Assembly (NCBI RefSeq): GCF_002868735.1
Contig: NZ_CP025612.1
Coordinates: 62,001-126,000 of the forward strand
Length of the DNA: 64,000 nucleotides
DNA from: Niveispirillum cyanobacteriorum
GTDB lineage: Bacteria; Pseudomonadota; Alphaproteobacteria; Azospirillales; Azospirillaceae
Direction: 5' to 3'
In this document: one piece after another, positions 15,625 through 24,473 of the stretch
How the letters are laid out: each line of letters opens with the position of its first letter
Numbering within the stretch: the first letter of the stretch is position 1
The notes under the pieces: model-generated
What the model was told of the DNA's origin: nothing
Seen by the model: the letters and a program-made list of their open reading frames with translations, nothing else
Databases searched by the model: none
Position numbers and translations under genes: made by a program

Positions 15625-15965
15625 TGGGGTACGGTGACTGCGGAAACGACAGCAACGGGCGTCCGATTGGCTACAATTTTTCGGCCACTTGTGATCACCC
15701 TGGATGCTCCGCCGCCATTCATCGCGGCATGGCGCACGCCTGCGGCGGCGATCACGGCGAAAACGACTATTCCTGCGAAGGGTACTTCTGCCGAGAACAT
15801 CTGATCTGTGTGGAAATCAGGCAGCAATATGTCCAGGGCGCGTCGCCGCATGTAAGCATTTGCCCGGCATGCCACAACAAGGCCGAAGCCGCCAAATTGC
15901 TTGTCGATGAGGATGACGAGAGACACGCGACCGGGCGCGTCCAGGGCAGTGAGGTGCTGTCATGA
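15621..15965 (+). CDS. Cys/His-rich putative zinc-binding protein, 114 aa
   Basis: The product has many metal-ligand residues: CDHPGC, HACGGDHGENDYSC, YFCREHLIC and CPACH. Spacing suggests two zinc sites, similar to small phage zinc-binding proteins. Two adjacent start codons (15621 and 15624) are possible; the first overlaps the previous stop as ATGA. The C-terminal 30 residues are acidic. Function unknown. Confidence 0.65.
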   Translation: MMGYGDCGNDSNGRPIGYNFSATCDHPGCSAAIHRGMAHACGGDHGENDYSCEGYFCREHLICVEIRQQYVQGASPHVSICPACHNKAEAAKLLVDEDDERHATGRVQGSEVLS

Positions 15966-16438
15966 ACCTCCGCATCCTGAAAAAGCTCTCAGCCAGAGCC
16001 GCGCCGCTGTTGCCGCTGCTGGGTGACAGACGGGAACAGTTCCGGGCCCGCAAGGAAGACGCCTATATCGGCATCCTGATCATGGATCGCAAGCATTGGG
16101 ATCGTGGTCGGTCGGTTCACGGAGATTACGTCTTCGAGAACACGATCAAGCGGCGGGCAGCTGACGGGCGCGGCTGGATTTACATGCACCCGCCATCCTT
16201 CGCCCGGAAGGGAACAGTCATGGTCGGCTGCATGTCCGGCGGTGAAGAGCCGGAATGGAGCGAGGAATCCGCATGGGAGGCGCTGGACAGCCTTGTCCGT
16301 GACTTTTTTACAGACTACCAGCGATTGGTAGACGACGATTGTTGCACCTATGGTGCCGCTCTCACCCGCGACCTCAGCACCCCCAGCAAAATACTTCTGG
16401 CAGCGCGGGAAATTATCCGCGCGGGTGGTGCGGCATGA
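15962..16438 (+). CDS. Hypothetical phage protein, 158 aa
   Basis: It overlaps the zinc-protein gene by 4 bases and ends at a GGTGCGGCATGA junction. Its start is basic (MNLRILKKLSARAAPLLPLL) and the middle (AYIGILIMDRKHWDRGRSVH) is beta-rich. No conserved motif is recognised and no membrane span is clear. Confidence 0.6.
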   Translation: MNLRILKKLSARAAPLLPLLGDRREQFRARKEDAYIGILIMDRKHWDRGRSVHGDYVFENTIKRRAADGRGWIYMHPPSFARKGTVMVGCMSGGEEPEWSEESAWEALDSLVRDFFTDYQRLVDDDCCTYGAALTRDLSTPSKILLAAREIIRAGGAA

Positions 16439-16791
16439 CCAGCGCCGATTTCCGACGGGAACTGACCCTGGTGATGCCTGGCTACAACTGGGTTCTGCAT
16501 CGGTCGCGATACGCGCCGACGGTGCAAAGGGCAACCGGCACGCAGTCCAGCGGCTTCAATCGGCTGTCGACGTTGCAGGTCGTCAGAACGCAAGGGGCTA
16601 GCGGCACGAGCTACCAGGTCAAGTCGTCCGGCCACGGCGCCAAAGCCCCCTGGGAAGGGGAGGCCACAAACACCAGTCTTCGCCGCGCGCTGCGCGATCT
16701 CCAGAAGTTATATCAGAATCAAGCCAGCAAGTATGGCCGGTTGGCTGCGGCCATGGAAAAGGGCCGCTACGCCCAGGAAGGTGCGGCATGA
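16435..16791 (+). CDS. Hypothetical phage protein, 118 aa
   Basis: ATG 16435 lies in a GGTGCGGCATGA junction and the gene ends in another copy of the same junction. The product is basic and Ser/Thr-rich in the middle (VQRATGTQSSGFNRLSTLQV) with a helical C-terminus (LRRALRDLQKLYQNQASKYG). No family recognised. Confidence 0.6.
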   Translation: MTSADFRRELTLVMPGYNWVLHRSRYAPTVQRATGTQSSGFNRLSTLQVVRTQGASGTSYQVKSSGHGAKAPWEGEATNTSLRRALRDLQKLYQNQASKYGRLAAAMEKGRYAQEGAA

Positions 16792-17423
16792 CCCACCCCG
16801 CCCCCTATTTTCTGGGCCTGCCCTTTGATGACCTGATGGTGATGGCCAACCTGCGCGCCATCAATGGCCAACAGGGCGGCAAGACACAGACGCGCCGGAA
16901 GCCGAACGACCTGCTGCTGGCGGCAGAGCGTGCCCAGGCGGACGGTAGGCCCATCATCGGCTGGCAACGGGAATGCTTTCAGTTGCTGCGCTTCGGCGAT
17001 TATCTGCCGACCAGGGGCTTTCCCTGCGATGTCCGGTACCGGGCCACTGATCGGTGCCGCGACCTGCCCGCCGATGTGCGCGGCCATCAATGGCGTCCGT
17101 CAATCCACATGCCAGAAAAGGCCTGCCGGGTGGTGCTGGAGGGGCTGAGCATCCGTCGCCAACGGCTGGGCGATATTGACGAGGATGACGCCAAGGCGGA
17201 GGGCATGTGCCCCATCCTTCATGGCGATGGCCAGTATTACTGGCACTGGGCGCCGCGCGAACCCGACGGCAGGGACTGGGCTCATCCGCAGGGCGCCTTC
17301 GCCGATCTCTGGAACCACATCAACGGCCCTGGCGCCTCGAAGCGCGACGCGGACATTGAGGTCATGGTCCTGACCTATACGCCCGTCCTGCGCAGCATCG
17401 TCGATTATCGGAGGGCATCATGA
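16788..17423 (+). CDS. ASCH-domain-like phage protein
   Basis: The 211-residue product holds LRAINGQQGGKTQTRR near the start, RPSIHMPEKACRVVLEGLSI in the middle and RLGDIDEDDAKAEG, a set that recurs in phage proteins of the ASCH/PUA-like fold (KTqTRR, a MP..a.R..L.i, and qdI.eeDa..EG). ASCH domains bind RNA or modified bases. One such family handles modified nucleosides; the ligand here is unknown. Translationally coupled on both sides. Confidence 0.7.
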   Translation: MTHPAPYFLGLPFDDLMVMANLRAINGQQGGKTQTRRKPNDLLLAAERAQADGRPIIGWQRECFQLLRFGDYLPTRGFPCDVRYRATDRCRDLPADVRGHQWRPSIHMPEKACRVVLEGLSIRRQRLGDIDEDDAKAEGMCPILHGDGQYYWHWAPREPDGRDWAHPQGAFADLWNHINGPGASKRDADIEVMVLTYTPVLRSIVDYRRAS

Positions 17424-19972
17424 CCCCCTATGAAGAATTCCTCTGTGCCAAGGTACCGCCGGCTCCAGTGCTGGGCCTGCCCTGCACCCTGGACGATGTG
17501 CCCACCCATTTGACCGATGGCCGCCCCCTGAAGGAGCATCAGCGCGCCTGCATCGCCTGGGCCGTGCGCGGTGGCCGGCGGGCGCTGTTTGAGAAGTTCG
17601 GGCTGGGCAAGAGCGTCCAGCAATTGGCCATCCTGCGCATCATCACCGACCGCACCAATGGCCGGGGCCTGATCGTCGCCCCCTTGGGCGTGCGGCAGGA
17701 ATTCCGCCGCGATGCCGCCTTGCTGGGCATTGACCTGTGCGTGGTGCGCGATGATGCCGACATCGACGCCGCCGGCGACGGCCCCCGCCTGTTCCTGACC
17801 CATTATGAGGCGGTGCGACTGGGCAAGATTGATGTGAACCGGTTTGTGGCCGTCAGCCTCGATGAAGCGGCGGTGCTGCGTGATTTCGGGTCGGATACCT
17901 ATCAAACCTTCCTGCCTTTGTTCGCGGGGGTGCCGTACCGGTTCGTGGCCACGGCCGTGCCCTCGCCCAACCGCTACAAGGAACTGATCCATTACGGCGC
18001 CTTCCTGGGCATCATGGATAGCGGGCAGGCCCTCACCCGGTTTTTCCAGCGCAACAGCGAGAAGGCCGGCGACCTGACCCTGTACCCGCACAAGGAGGCG
18101 GAGTTCTGGGAATGGCTGCACTCTTGGGCCGTCTTCCTGCAACAGCCCAGCGACCTGGGTTTCAGTGACGATGGCTATGCCCTGCCACCGATGGAGGTGC
18201 ATTGGCATGCGGTCCAGGTCGATCTGACGGCCGGCACCACCACCGATGACCGGGGCCAGGGCATGCTGCTGCGCGACGCCGCCCTTGGCGTGGTCGATGC
18301 CGCTCGCGAAAAGCGGCTGAGCCTGGACGCTCGCATCGCCAAGGTGGCGGCCCTGATCGACGAAAACCCCGGCGAGCATGTGGTGGTGTGGCACGATCTG
18401 GAGGATGAGCGGCGCGCGCTGGAGAAAGCCATTCCGCGCATTGCCACCCTGTCGGGCGCGTCACCGCTGGAACAGCGCGAGGCGACGATTGTCGATTTCG
18501 CGGAGGGACGGCTGGCGCGCATCGGCCTGAAGCCGTCGATGTTCGGGGCCGGCACCAATATCCAGCCGCATTGCGCCTGGGCCATCTATGCCGGGGTCGG
18601 GTTAAAGTTTCACGACTTCATCCAGTCAATCCACCGCCTGTGGCGGTTCGGGCAGACGCGGCCCGTGCGCATTGATGTGATCTATGCGGAGACGGAAGAA
18701 CTGGTGGTGCGCGACCTGCAACGGAAATGGAAGGACCACGATCATTTGACGGCGCGCATGTCGGAGATGATCCGGGAACGCGGCCTGGGATCGCTGGACA
18801 CCCCCATCATCACCCGCGCTATGGGCGTCCCGCGACAGGAAGTGTCTGGCCAGGGCTGGACCATGGTGAATAATGACAGTGTGCTGGAATTCGCCAACCT
18901 GCCGGAAAACAGCCTGGACCTGATTGTCACCAGCATCCCGTTTGGCACGCAGTACGAATATTGCGCCTCCTACCATGATTTCGGCCACAACGATGACAAT
19001 GATGCGTTCTGGCGGCAGATGGATCATCTGACTCCGCACTTGATGCGGGCGCTGAAGCCGGGGCGCATGGCCTGCATCCATGTCAAGGACAGGATCCTGT
19101 TCGGCGCCGTCACGGGCCAAGGTGTGCCGACAATCGAACCGTTTAGCGATGAAACCGTGGCCCATTTTCGCCGCCATGGCTGGCAGTTCATGTCGCGCAT
19201 CACGGTTACGACCGATGTGGTGCGGGAGAACAACCAGACCTATCGCCTGACCTATGGGGAAATGCTGAAGGACAGCACCAAAATGGGTGCTGGCATGCCT
19301 GAATATGTGCTGCTGTTCCGCAAGCCCCAGACCGACAAATCCAAGGGTTATGCCGATCAGCCGGTTTCCCACACCGCGGATGAATATAGTCTGGCGCGGT
19401 GGCAGGTGGTGGCCCATGCCTACTGGCCGTCATCGGGCGACAGGATCCTGACCGCCGACGAGCTGGCCGAACTACGCACGGACATGCTGCCGCGCGCCTT
19501 CCGCACCGCGACCGAAAAACACATCTATGACCACGGCGCGCATGTGGAGATCGGGGAGCGGGTCGCGGCCCGCGACGGTGGCGACCCGCGCGGCAGCCTG
19601 CCCAAAACCTTCATGGCGCTGGCCCCGGCCTCGAAATGCCCCGATGTCTGGACCGACATCACGCGCATGCGAACCCTGAACGCCGAACAGTCGCTGGACG
19701 GGCGGGAAAAGCATGTGTGTCCGTTTCAGATCGACATTGTTGATCGGCTGATCCTGAAGCACAGCATGAAGGGCGAGCTGGTGGCCGATCCCTTCGCCGG
19801 CATCGGCACCGTGCCAGCGCGCGCCATCCTGCAGGGCCGGCGCGGCTGGGGCTGCGAACTGAACGAGGGCTATTTCCGCGACGCCGTCCGCTACTGCGCC
19901 GCCGCAGAAGCGGACATGGCCATCCCCACCCTTTTCGACCTGATGCAGGCGCCCAGCGCCGCTGCGGAGTGA
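17420..19972 (+). CDS. SNF2-type helicase fused to a DNA methyltransferase
   Basis: Residues 30-440 form an SNF2-like ATPase: FEKFGLGKS (motif I, 58-65), GLIVAPLGV (Ia), SLDEAAVL (motif II, DEAA for DEAH), VATAVPSPN (III), and QSIHRLWRFGQTRPV (motif VI, 402-416). Residues 480-850 form an N4/N6 methylase of the order target motif before SAM motif: NNDSVLEFANLPENSLDLIV, TSIPF (503-508) in place of the usual TSPPY, then DPFAGIGT (790-797). The 850-residue single chain could couple DNA translocation to modification. Such fusions are seen in other phage genomes; the target is unknown. Confidence 0.85.
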   Translation: MTPYEEFLCAKVPPAPVLGLPCTLDDVPTHLTDGRPLKEHQRACIAWAVRGGRRALFEKFGLGKSVQQLAILRIITDRTNGRGLIVAPLGVRQEFRRDAALLGIDLCVVRDDADIDAAGDGPRLFLTHYEAVRLGKIDVNRFVAVSLDEAAVLRDFGSDTYQTFLPLFAGVPYRFVATAVPSPNRYKELIHYGAFLGIMDSGQALTRFFQRNSEKAGDLTLYPHKEAEFWEWLHSWAVFLQQPSDLGFSDDGYALPPMEVHWHAVQVDLTAGTTTDDRGQGMLLRDAALGVVDAAREKRLSLDARIAKVAALIDENPGEHVVVWHDLEDERRALEKAIPRIATLSGASPLEQREATIVDFAEGRLARIGLKPSMFGAGTNIQPHCAWAIYAGVGLKFHDFIQSIHRLWRFGQTRPVRIDVIYAETEELVVRDLQRKWKDHDHLTARMSEMIRERGLGSLDTPIITRAMGVPRQEVSGQGWTMVNNDSVLEFANLPENSLDLIVTSIPFGTQYEYCASYHDFGHNDDNDAFWRQMDHLTPHLMRALKPGRMACIHVKDRILFGAVTGQGVPTIEPFSDETVAHFRRHGWQFMSRITVTTDVVRENNQTYRLTYGEMLKDSTKMGAGMPEYVLLFRKPQTDKSKGYADQPVSHTADEYSLARWQVVAHAYWPSSGDRILTADELAELRTDMLPRAFRTATEKHIYDHGAHVEIGERVAARDGGDPRGSLPKTFMALAPASKCPDVWTDITRMRTLNAEQSLDGREKHVCPFQIDIVDRLILKHSMKGELVADPFAGIGTVPARAILQGRRGWGCELNEGYFRDAVRYCAAAEADMAIPTLFDLMQAPSAAAE

Positions 19973-19975
19973 ACC

Positions 19976-20824
19976 ATGAAGACCGATATCAATACCGCCA
20001 ACATCCAGAAATGGGCCACCACACTGGCCAACACGCATCGCACCATGATGGTGGCGGAGGGGCGGATAATCCGGGGCGGCCCGCACCCCTATTTCCCCGT
20101 TTGTGGGGAGGTGCGGGAAGACATGCCAGAGGCCGATAGCATGGCCAAGCTCTGGGCCGGCTCCATGGAGATGTTCCGCACCCTGGCCGCCATCCGCAGC
20201 GTGTGCCGCGACGCCGCCGGCGCGACACCGCAAGAACACCAGGCTCTGCTGACTATGATCATCGCCCAGGTCAGCGACGCTTTGCCCGTGCCAACCAACG
20301 CCGAACAGAATGCCGCCGATGCCGGAACGCCCCTGCCGGAGGATTCCGATCCGCCAGCAATCTACAAGGACATGGCGGAGATGGCGGCGGGTTTCATGCT
20401 GCGGTGGCGCGCGGACATGCGGGCCATCGCCCGGTGGCAGGCGGCCACCGGCAGGGTGATGACTTGGCCCGATCATGCCGACCTCTGCGTCTGGCTGATG
20501 GAGCAACTGGACGCAAAAGATGCGACATCCGGCGCCAGATGGAAATCACCCGGCGCAATGCCCTTCCTGACCTTGGGGCCAGAGCCCGACGGGTGGGACG
20601 TCGATGGCGCGGGCGGCCCCGGTTATTCCCTGCTTTGGAAGGCCATTCAGGTCTGGGCCGTCTGTCAGGGCCGCGTTGGGGTCACCATCGGCGAGGCGGC
20701 AGCCGTTTTCAACATGCCTCTGTCCATGGTGGCGCAGGCCATCACCGAAACCAACAGCCCGTTCATGTTCCTGGGCGGCCCGGCTGATGATCCCAAAACC
20801 ACCATTGAGCATGACGGGGAGTGA
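19976..20824 (+). CDS. Hypothetical phage protein, 282 aa
   Basis: The gene starts 4 bases after the fusion gene and overlaps the DHH gene. The N-terminal part is helical with one Cys (MFRTLAAIRSVCRDAAGATP); the middle is rich in Trp and Asp; the C-terminus (VGVTIGEAAAVFNMPLSMVA) looks like a winged-helix or helix-turn-helix segment. No catalytic motif is seen. A DNA-binding accessory role is a guess. Confidence 0.6.
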   Translation: MKTDINTANIQKWATTLANTHRTMMVAEGRIIRGGPHPYFPVCGEVREDMPEADSMAKLWAGSMEMFRTLAAIRSVCRDAAGATPQEHQALLTMIIAQVSDALPVPTNAEQNAADAGTPLPEDSDPPAIYKDMAEMAAGFMLRWRADMRAIARWQAATGRVMTWPDHADLCVWLMEQLDAKDATSGARWKSPGAMPFLTLGPEPDGWDVDGAGGPGYSLLWKAIQVWAVCQGRVGVTIGEAAAVFNMPLSMVAQAITETNSPFMFLGGPADDPKTTIEHDGE

Positions 20825-21738
20825 CCAAAATGACCAAGCCCCTTTGCATCTATCACGCCAATTGTGCCGACGGCTTCACCGCTGCATGGGCGGTCTGGCT
20901 CGCCCTTGGTGATGCGGACTTCCACCCTGGCGTCTATGGCCAGTTGCCGCCCGACGTCACTGGCCGTGACGTAATCATGGTGGATTTCAGCTATCCGGCG
21001 GATACCATTCGCATGCTGGCCAGCAGCGCCCGCTCCGTCCTGATCCTGGATCATCACCAGACCGCGCAGGCCGATCTCGTCGGGTATCAGTCGCCGGTCA
21101 GGTCCGGCTGGGATGCTCACCTTCAGGACATTCAGCAGTCACTGGTGACCGGCGATAGCGGCACCGTCCGTGCCCTGTTCGACATGGACAGGTCCGGCGC
21201 CCAGATCGCCTGGGATTTCTTTCACCCGCAGAAAAGCCGCTTCACGCTGGTGAATTATGTGGGCGACCGTGACCTATGGCGGTTCAATCTGCCGGGTAGC
21301 CGGGAGGTCAACGCCTATATTTTCGCCCACAAGTACGATTTTGAGACGTGGAATGAATTGGCAACCACGCTGGCATTCGACATTCAGATCGGCATCCGTG
21401 GCGGCGGGGCAATCGAAAAGAAGCACCACAAGGATGTAGCCGAACTGGTCGCGGCTTTCCGGCGGCGCATGACCATTGGGGGCCATGAAGTCTGGGTCGC
21501 AAACCTGCCCTATACCCTGACCAGCGATGCCGGAAACCTGATGGCGCAGGGCGAACCATTTGCCGCCTGCTATTGGGATACGCCCACCCATCGGGTGTTC
21601 TCGCTGCGCTCCACCGCCGATGGCCTGGACGTGTCCGCAATCGCCAAGCGCTACGGCGGTGGCGGCCACCGCCACGCCGCCGGCTTCCAGATGCCTCATG
21701 GCTGGGCTGGTGATGATACGGAGGCCGACAATGCCTGA
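20821..21738 (+). CDS. DHH family phosphoesterase
   Basis: The 305-residue product has HANCADGFTAAW (residues 12-23), VDFSYP with Asp55, LDHHQT with the DHH signature at 77-79, and a C-terminal glycine-rich YGGGGHRHAAGF, the DHHA1 motif. Known relatives are oligoribonucleases/nanoRNases and RecJ-type 5'-3' exonucleases that use manganese. The size fits the NrnA-like class rather than RecJ. It lies between the helicase-methylase and the C5 methylase, suggesting nucleic acid processing or clearing of signalling nucleotides. Confidence 0.85.
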   Translation: MTKMTKPLCIYHANCADGFTAAWAVWLALGDADFHPGVYGQLPPDVTGRDVIMVDFSYPADTIRMLASSARSVLILDHHQTAQADLVGYQSPVRSGWDAHLQDIQQSLVTGDSGTVRALFDMDRSGAQIAWDFFHPQKSRFTLVNYVGDRDLWRFNLPGSREVNAYIFAHKYDFETWNELATTLAFDIQIGIRGGGAIEKKHHKDVAELVAAFRRRMTIGGHEVWVANLPYTLTSDAGNLMAQGEPFAACYWDTPTHRVFSLRSTADGLDVSAIAKRYGGGGHRHAAGFQMPHGWAGDDTEADNA

Positions 21739-24190
21739 CAGCCTGTTTGCCGATCTGCCGGTCGCCCCGCGTGGCCCGCGCACCCGGCGCATTCGCCGCG
21801 CCATCACCGGAATCCCGGCCGGTCAATCCCTCGCGAAGCCCTGGCCCCTGGACGGTGAAATCAACGTCGTGCTGTTTGCCGGCATGGGCGGGGCCTGTCA
21901 GGGCCTGGAAGAGGCGGGATTCCCCGTCCATGTAGCCGTCAATCACGACGGTGTCGCCATCGCCGCGCACAAGGCCCTGAACCCGCACACAAAGCACTTG
22001 CAGGCCGATATCTATGAGGTCTGCCCGCTGGACGCCACGGGCGGCAGGGCGGTGAACATTCTATGGGCATCACCTGACTGTCGGGATCACAGCGTTGCCA
22101 AGGGCGGCGCCCCGCGTTCGCCCCGCGTGCGGTCGATGCCCTGGCAGGTCTGCCGCTGGGTGGGCGTGCTGCGCCGGCACGGTCGCGGGCCGTCTACGGT
22201 CATGCTGGAGAATGTCCGCGAAATCCGGGGCTGGGGACCGCTGATCGCCAAGCGCGACAAGACAACGGGCCGCGTGCTGAAACTGGACGGCACGGTGGCC
22301 GCAAAGGGCGAACGGGTGCCGCGCGAACAGCAGCAGTTGATCCGCGATCCGCGCCATGTTGGAAGGCACTGGCGGGCGTGGCTGGCGCACATGCAGGCCC
22401 TGGGCGTGGACTGGCAGGATCGCGACATTGTCTGTGCTGATTTTGGCGTGCCCACGACGCGAAAGCGATTGTTCGGCGTTGGGCAGTTGGATGGCTTGCC
22501 GATTGTCTGGCCAACGCAGACCCACGCTCACCGGCACAGCGCGGGGGTGCGGGAGGGGCGCCTTCTGCCCCATGCCAGCGCCGCCAGCATCATTGATTGG
22601 TCGCTGCCGCTGCCCAGCATCTTCGGGCGCAAGAAGTCCCTCCAGCCGGCAACGCAGAAGCGGATTGCGGTGGGGATGAAGCGGTTTGTGCTGCAATCAG
22701 CGGAACCGTTCCTTGTCCACACCAATCATGCCGGCACCCGCCCGCCCTATGGCATTGATGCGCCGGTGCCGACCGTGGCTGGCAATAGGGGCGGAATGGC
22801 CCTGTGTGGTGGGGCGCTGGTACCCACCACACACACGACCAGCGGCGACCGCGTCCATGATGGGCAGCAGCCCGCGCCGACCATCACCGCCGGCGTAAAG
22901 GGTGGTGAGTTGGCCTTGATGGCGGCCTCCGTCATTCAGTCGGCTCATGGGGAAGGCAAGCCCGGCCGGGCGCAGCGATGGGGCGCTGGCACCACCAGCT
23001 TGCGCGACGCCCTGGGAACCACGACGGCTTCCGGCAGCAGCCATGGCCTCCTGGTCGCGCATCTCACCCGCTACCATGGTGAGCGTCATCCCAACGAGGC
23101 CCGCGGAACGGATCCTGCCGACAGCCTAGCCACACTCACAACGGAGAACCGATTTGGCCTGGTCGCGGCAACCGTGATCGGTGCGGGCGGTCGCTCCGTC
23201 CAGATCCCGCCCATTGATGTTCATGGGCCGCTCAACACCTCCACCACCAAGGAGGATCGTTGTCTCGTCGCGGCGCACCTGACCAAGTTCAACGAGAACA
23301 GTTTTGGGCAACACCCCCTGGACGGCATCGACACCCTGATGGCGGGGGCAACGCGCTTTGGGGTGGTGGCCGCATGCCTGACGGAACATCGCGGCGCGTC
23401 CTACGCACAGCCCGTTCATGACGCCGTCGGAACGCAGACCGCGACTGACCATCACGCCGTCACAGCGGCCTGGATGGTGCAGCACAATACAGGCGTGATT
23501 GGGCATAGCCCCGATGACGGCACCAGTACCCTGACAACACTCGGTACGCAGCAGAATGTTGCGGGGGCCTTTCTGATCCACCAGCGAGGGACCGGCGTCC
23601 CGACCAGTCCAGCAGGCTGCCTGCGCACCCTCACCGCTGGCGGTAACAAGGGCGGCGACCATGTCGGGCTCAGCGCCGCTTTTCTGACCGAATATTACGG
23701 AACAGGCGGACAGCACCAGGGCTGTGCGGATGGGCTGAACACGCTTTCGACCGTGGACCGGTTCGGCGTCACGGGTGCCAGCCTGACCTATCCCTTTCTG
23801 ACGCCGGATCAGTTGGCCCGAGCCAAACAAGTCGCCGATTTCCTGCGCGCCCATGGCGTCTGGTCTGGCGGCGATGTGGTTACCGTGGCGATTGACGGTT
23901 CGACATGGATTGTCGCCGATATCGGCATGCGCATGTTGAAGCCGCATGAGGCGGCAGCCGCCCACGAACTGACGATGCCGGAATCCATCACACTGGCAAA
24001 GCTGGATGCCGACGGGCGGCCCGTCATCGGCGCTGACGGGCAGGTTGTAACAATCACACGGCCCCTGACCAAGACAGAAGCAATGAGGCTGATTGGCAAC
24101 TCAGTGCCCAAACGGCCGGCCAAGCTGCTGGCCCTGGCCAACGCCCGGCACCCCTTGGACGCCCGCCGTTCGGCGGTGGCAGCAGAATAG
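21731..24190 (+). CDS. DNA cytosine-5 methyltransferase with tandem-repeat insert
   Basis: Core motifs are present in order: motif I VVLFAGMGGACQGLEEAGF (47-64), motif IV ASPDC with catalytic Cys117 (normally PPC or PCQ), motif VI MLENVREI (158-165), motif VIII DFGVPTTRKRLFGVG (237-251) and motif X RLIGNSVPKRPAKLLA (786-801). Between VIII and X about 370 residues hold some nine units of about 33 residues, each with a VAA/LVA-x-LT start, a Gly-rich turn and a TLT-x-x-x-x-F end. The target domain is thus replaced or expanded by repeats. It shares 8 bases with the DHH gene. Confidence 0.88.
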   Translation: MPDSLFADLPVAPRGPRTRRIRRAITGIPAGQSLAKPWPLDGEINVVLFAGMGGACQGLEEAGFPVHVAVNHDGVAIAAHKALNPHTKHLQADIYEVCPLDATGGRAVNILWASPDCRDHSVAKGGAPRSPRVRSMPWQVCRWVGVLRRHGRGPSTVMLENVREIRGWGPLIAKRDKTTGRVLKLDGTVAAKGERVPREQQQLIRDPRHVGRHWRAWLAHMQALGVDWQDRDIVCADFGVPTTRKRLFGVGQLDGLPIVWPTQTHAHRHSAGVREGRLLPHASAASIIDWSLPLPSIFGRKKSLQPATQKRIAVGMKRFVLQSAEPFLVHTNHAGTRPPYGIDAPVPTVAGNRGGMALCGGALVPTTHTTSGDRVHDGQQPAPTITAGVKGGELALMAASVIQSAHGEGKPGRAQRWGAGTTSLRDALGTTTASGSSHGLLVAHLTRYHGERHPNEARGTDPADSLATLTTENRFGLVAATVIGAGGRSVQIPPIDVHGPLNTSTTKEDRCLVAAHLTKFNENSFGQHPLDGIDTLMAGATRFGVVAACLTEHRGASYAQPVHDAVGTQTATDHHAVTAAWMVQHNTGVIGHSPDDGTSTLTTLGTQQNVAGAFLIHQRGTGVPTSPAGCLRTLTAGGNKGGDHVGLSAAFLTEYYGTGGQHQGCADGLNTLSTVDRFGVTGASLTYPFLTPDQLARAKQVADFLRAHGVWSGGDVVTVAIDGSTWIVADIGMRMLKPHEAAAAHELTMPESITLAKLDADGRPVIGADGQVVTITRPLTKTEAMRLIGNSVPKRPAKLLALANARHPLDARRSAVAAE

Positions 24191-24200
24191 GAGGTTGAGA

Positions 24201-24473
24201 ATGTCTAAACCTTTCACGCCCGACACATTGGCGGAACGCTGGGAATGCAGTCCCCGGCACATCCGCGACATGATTAATCGCGGCCAACTGCCGGCCTTCC
24301 GGCTGGGGAAGTTGGTCCGCATCAGCGCGGAATCCGTTCAGAGGATCGAAGAATGCGGCTTGTCAAATATCGGGGATACTGGTGCGCAGCTTGGGTCGAA
24401 GAAGGTGGGACCGTCCGCCGGTCCCTCCGGATCGCCAGCACCGAAAGTCGTGAGCGCGCCGAACGCGCCCTGA
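24201..24473 (+). CDS. Putative excisionase / MerR-type helix-turn-helix protein
   Basis: The 90-residue product begins SKPFTPDTLAERWECSPRH and continues IRDMINRGQLPAFRLGKLVR, the HTH_17 pattern used by excisionases (TLAERW..S.R.I..MI..G.LPA.R.G). The ribosome binding site is GGAGG, 7-11 bases before ATG 24201. Its last 121 bases overlap the integrase gene in another frame, so the two must be expressed together or in competition. Directing excision through integrase is inferred from this location. Confidence 0.78.
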   Translation: MSKPFTPDTLAERWECSPRHIRDMINRGQLPAFRLGKLVRISAESVQRIEECGLSNIGDTGAQLGSKKVGPSAGPSGSPAPKVVSAPNAP

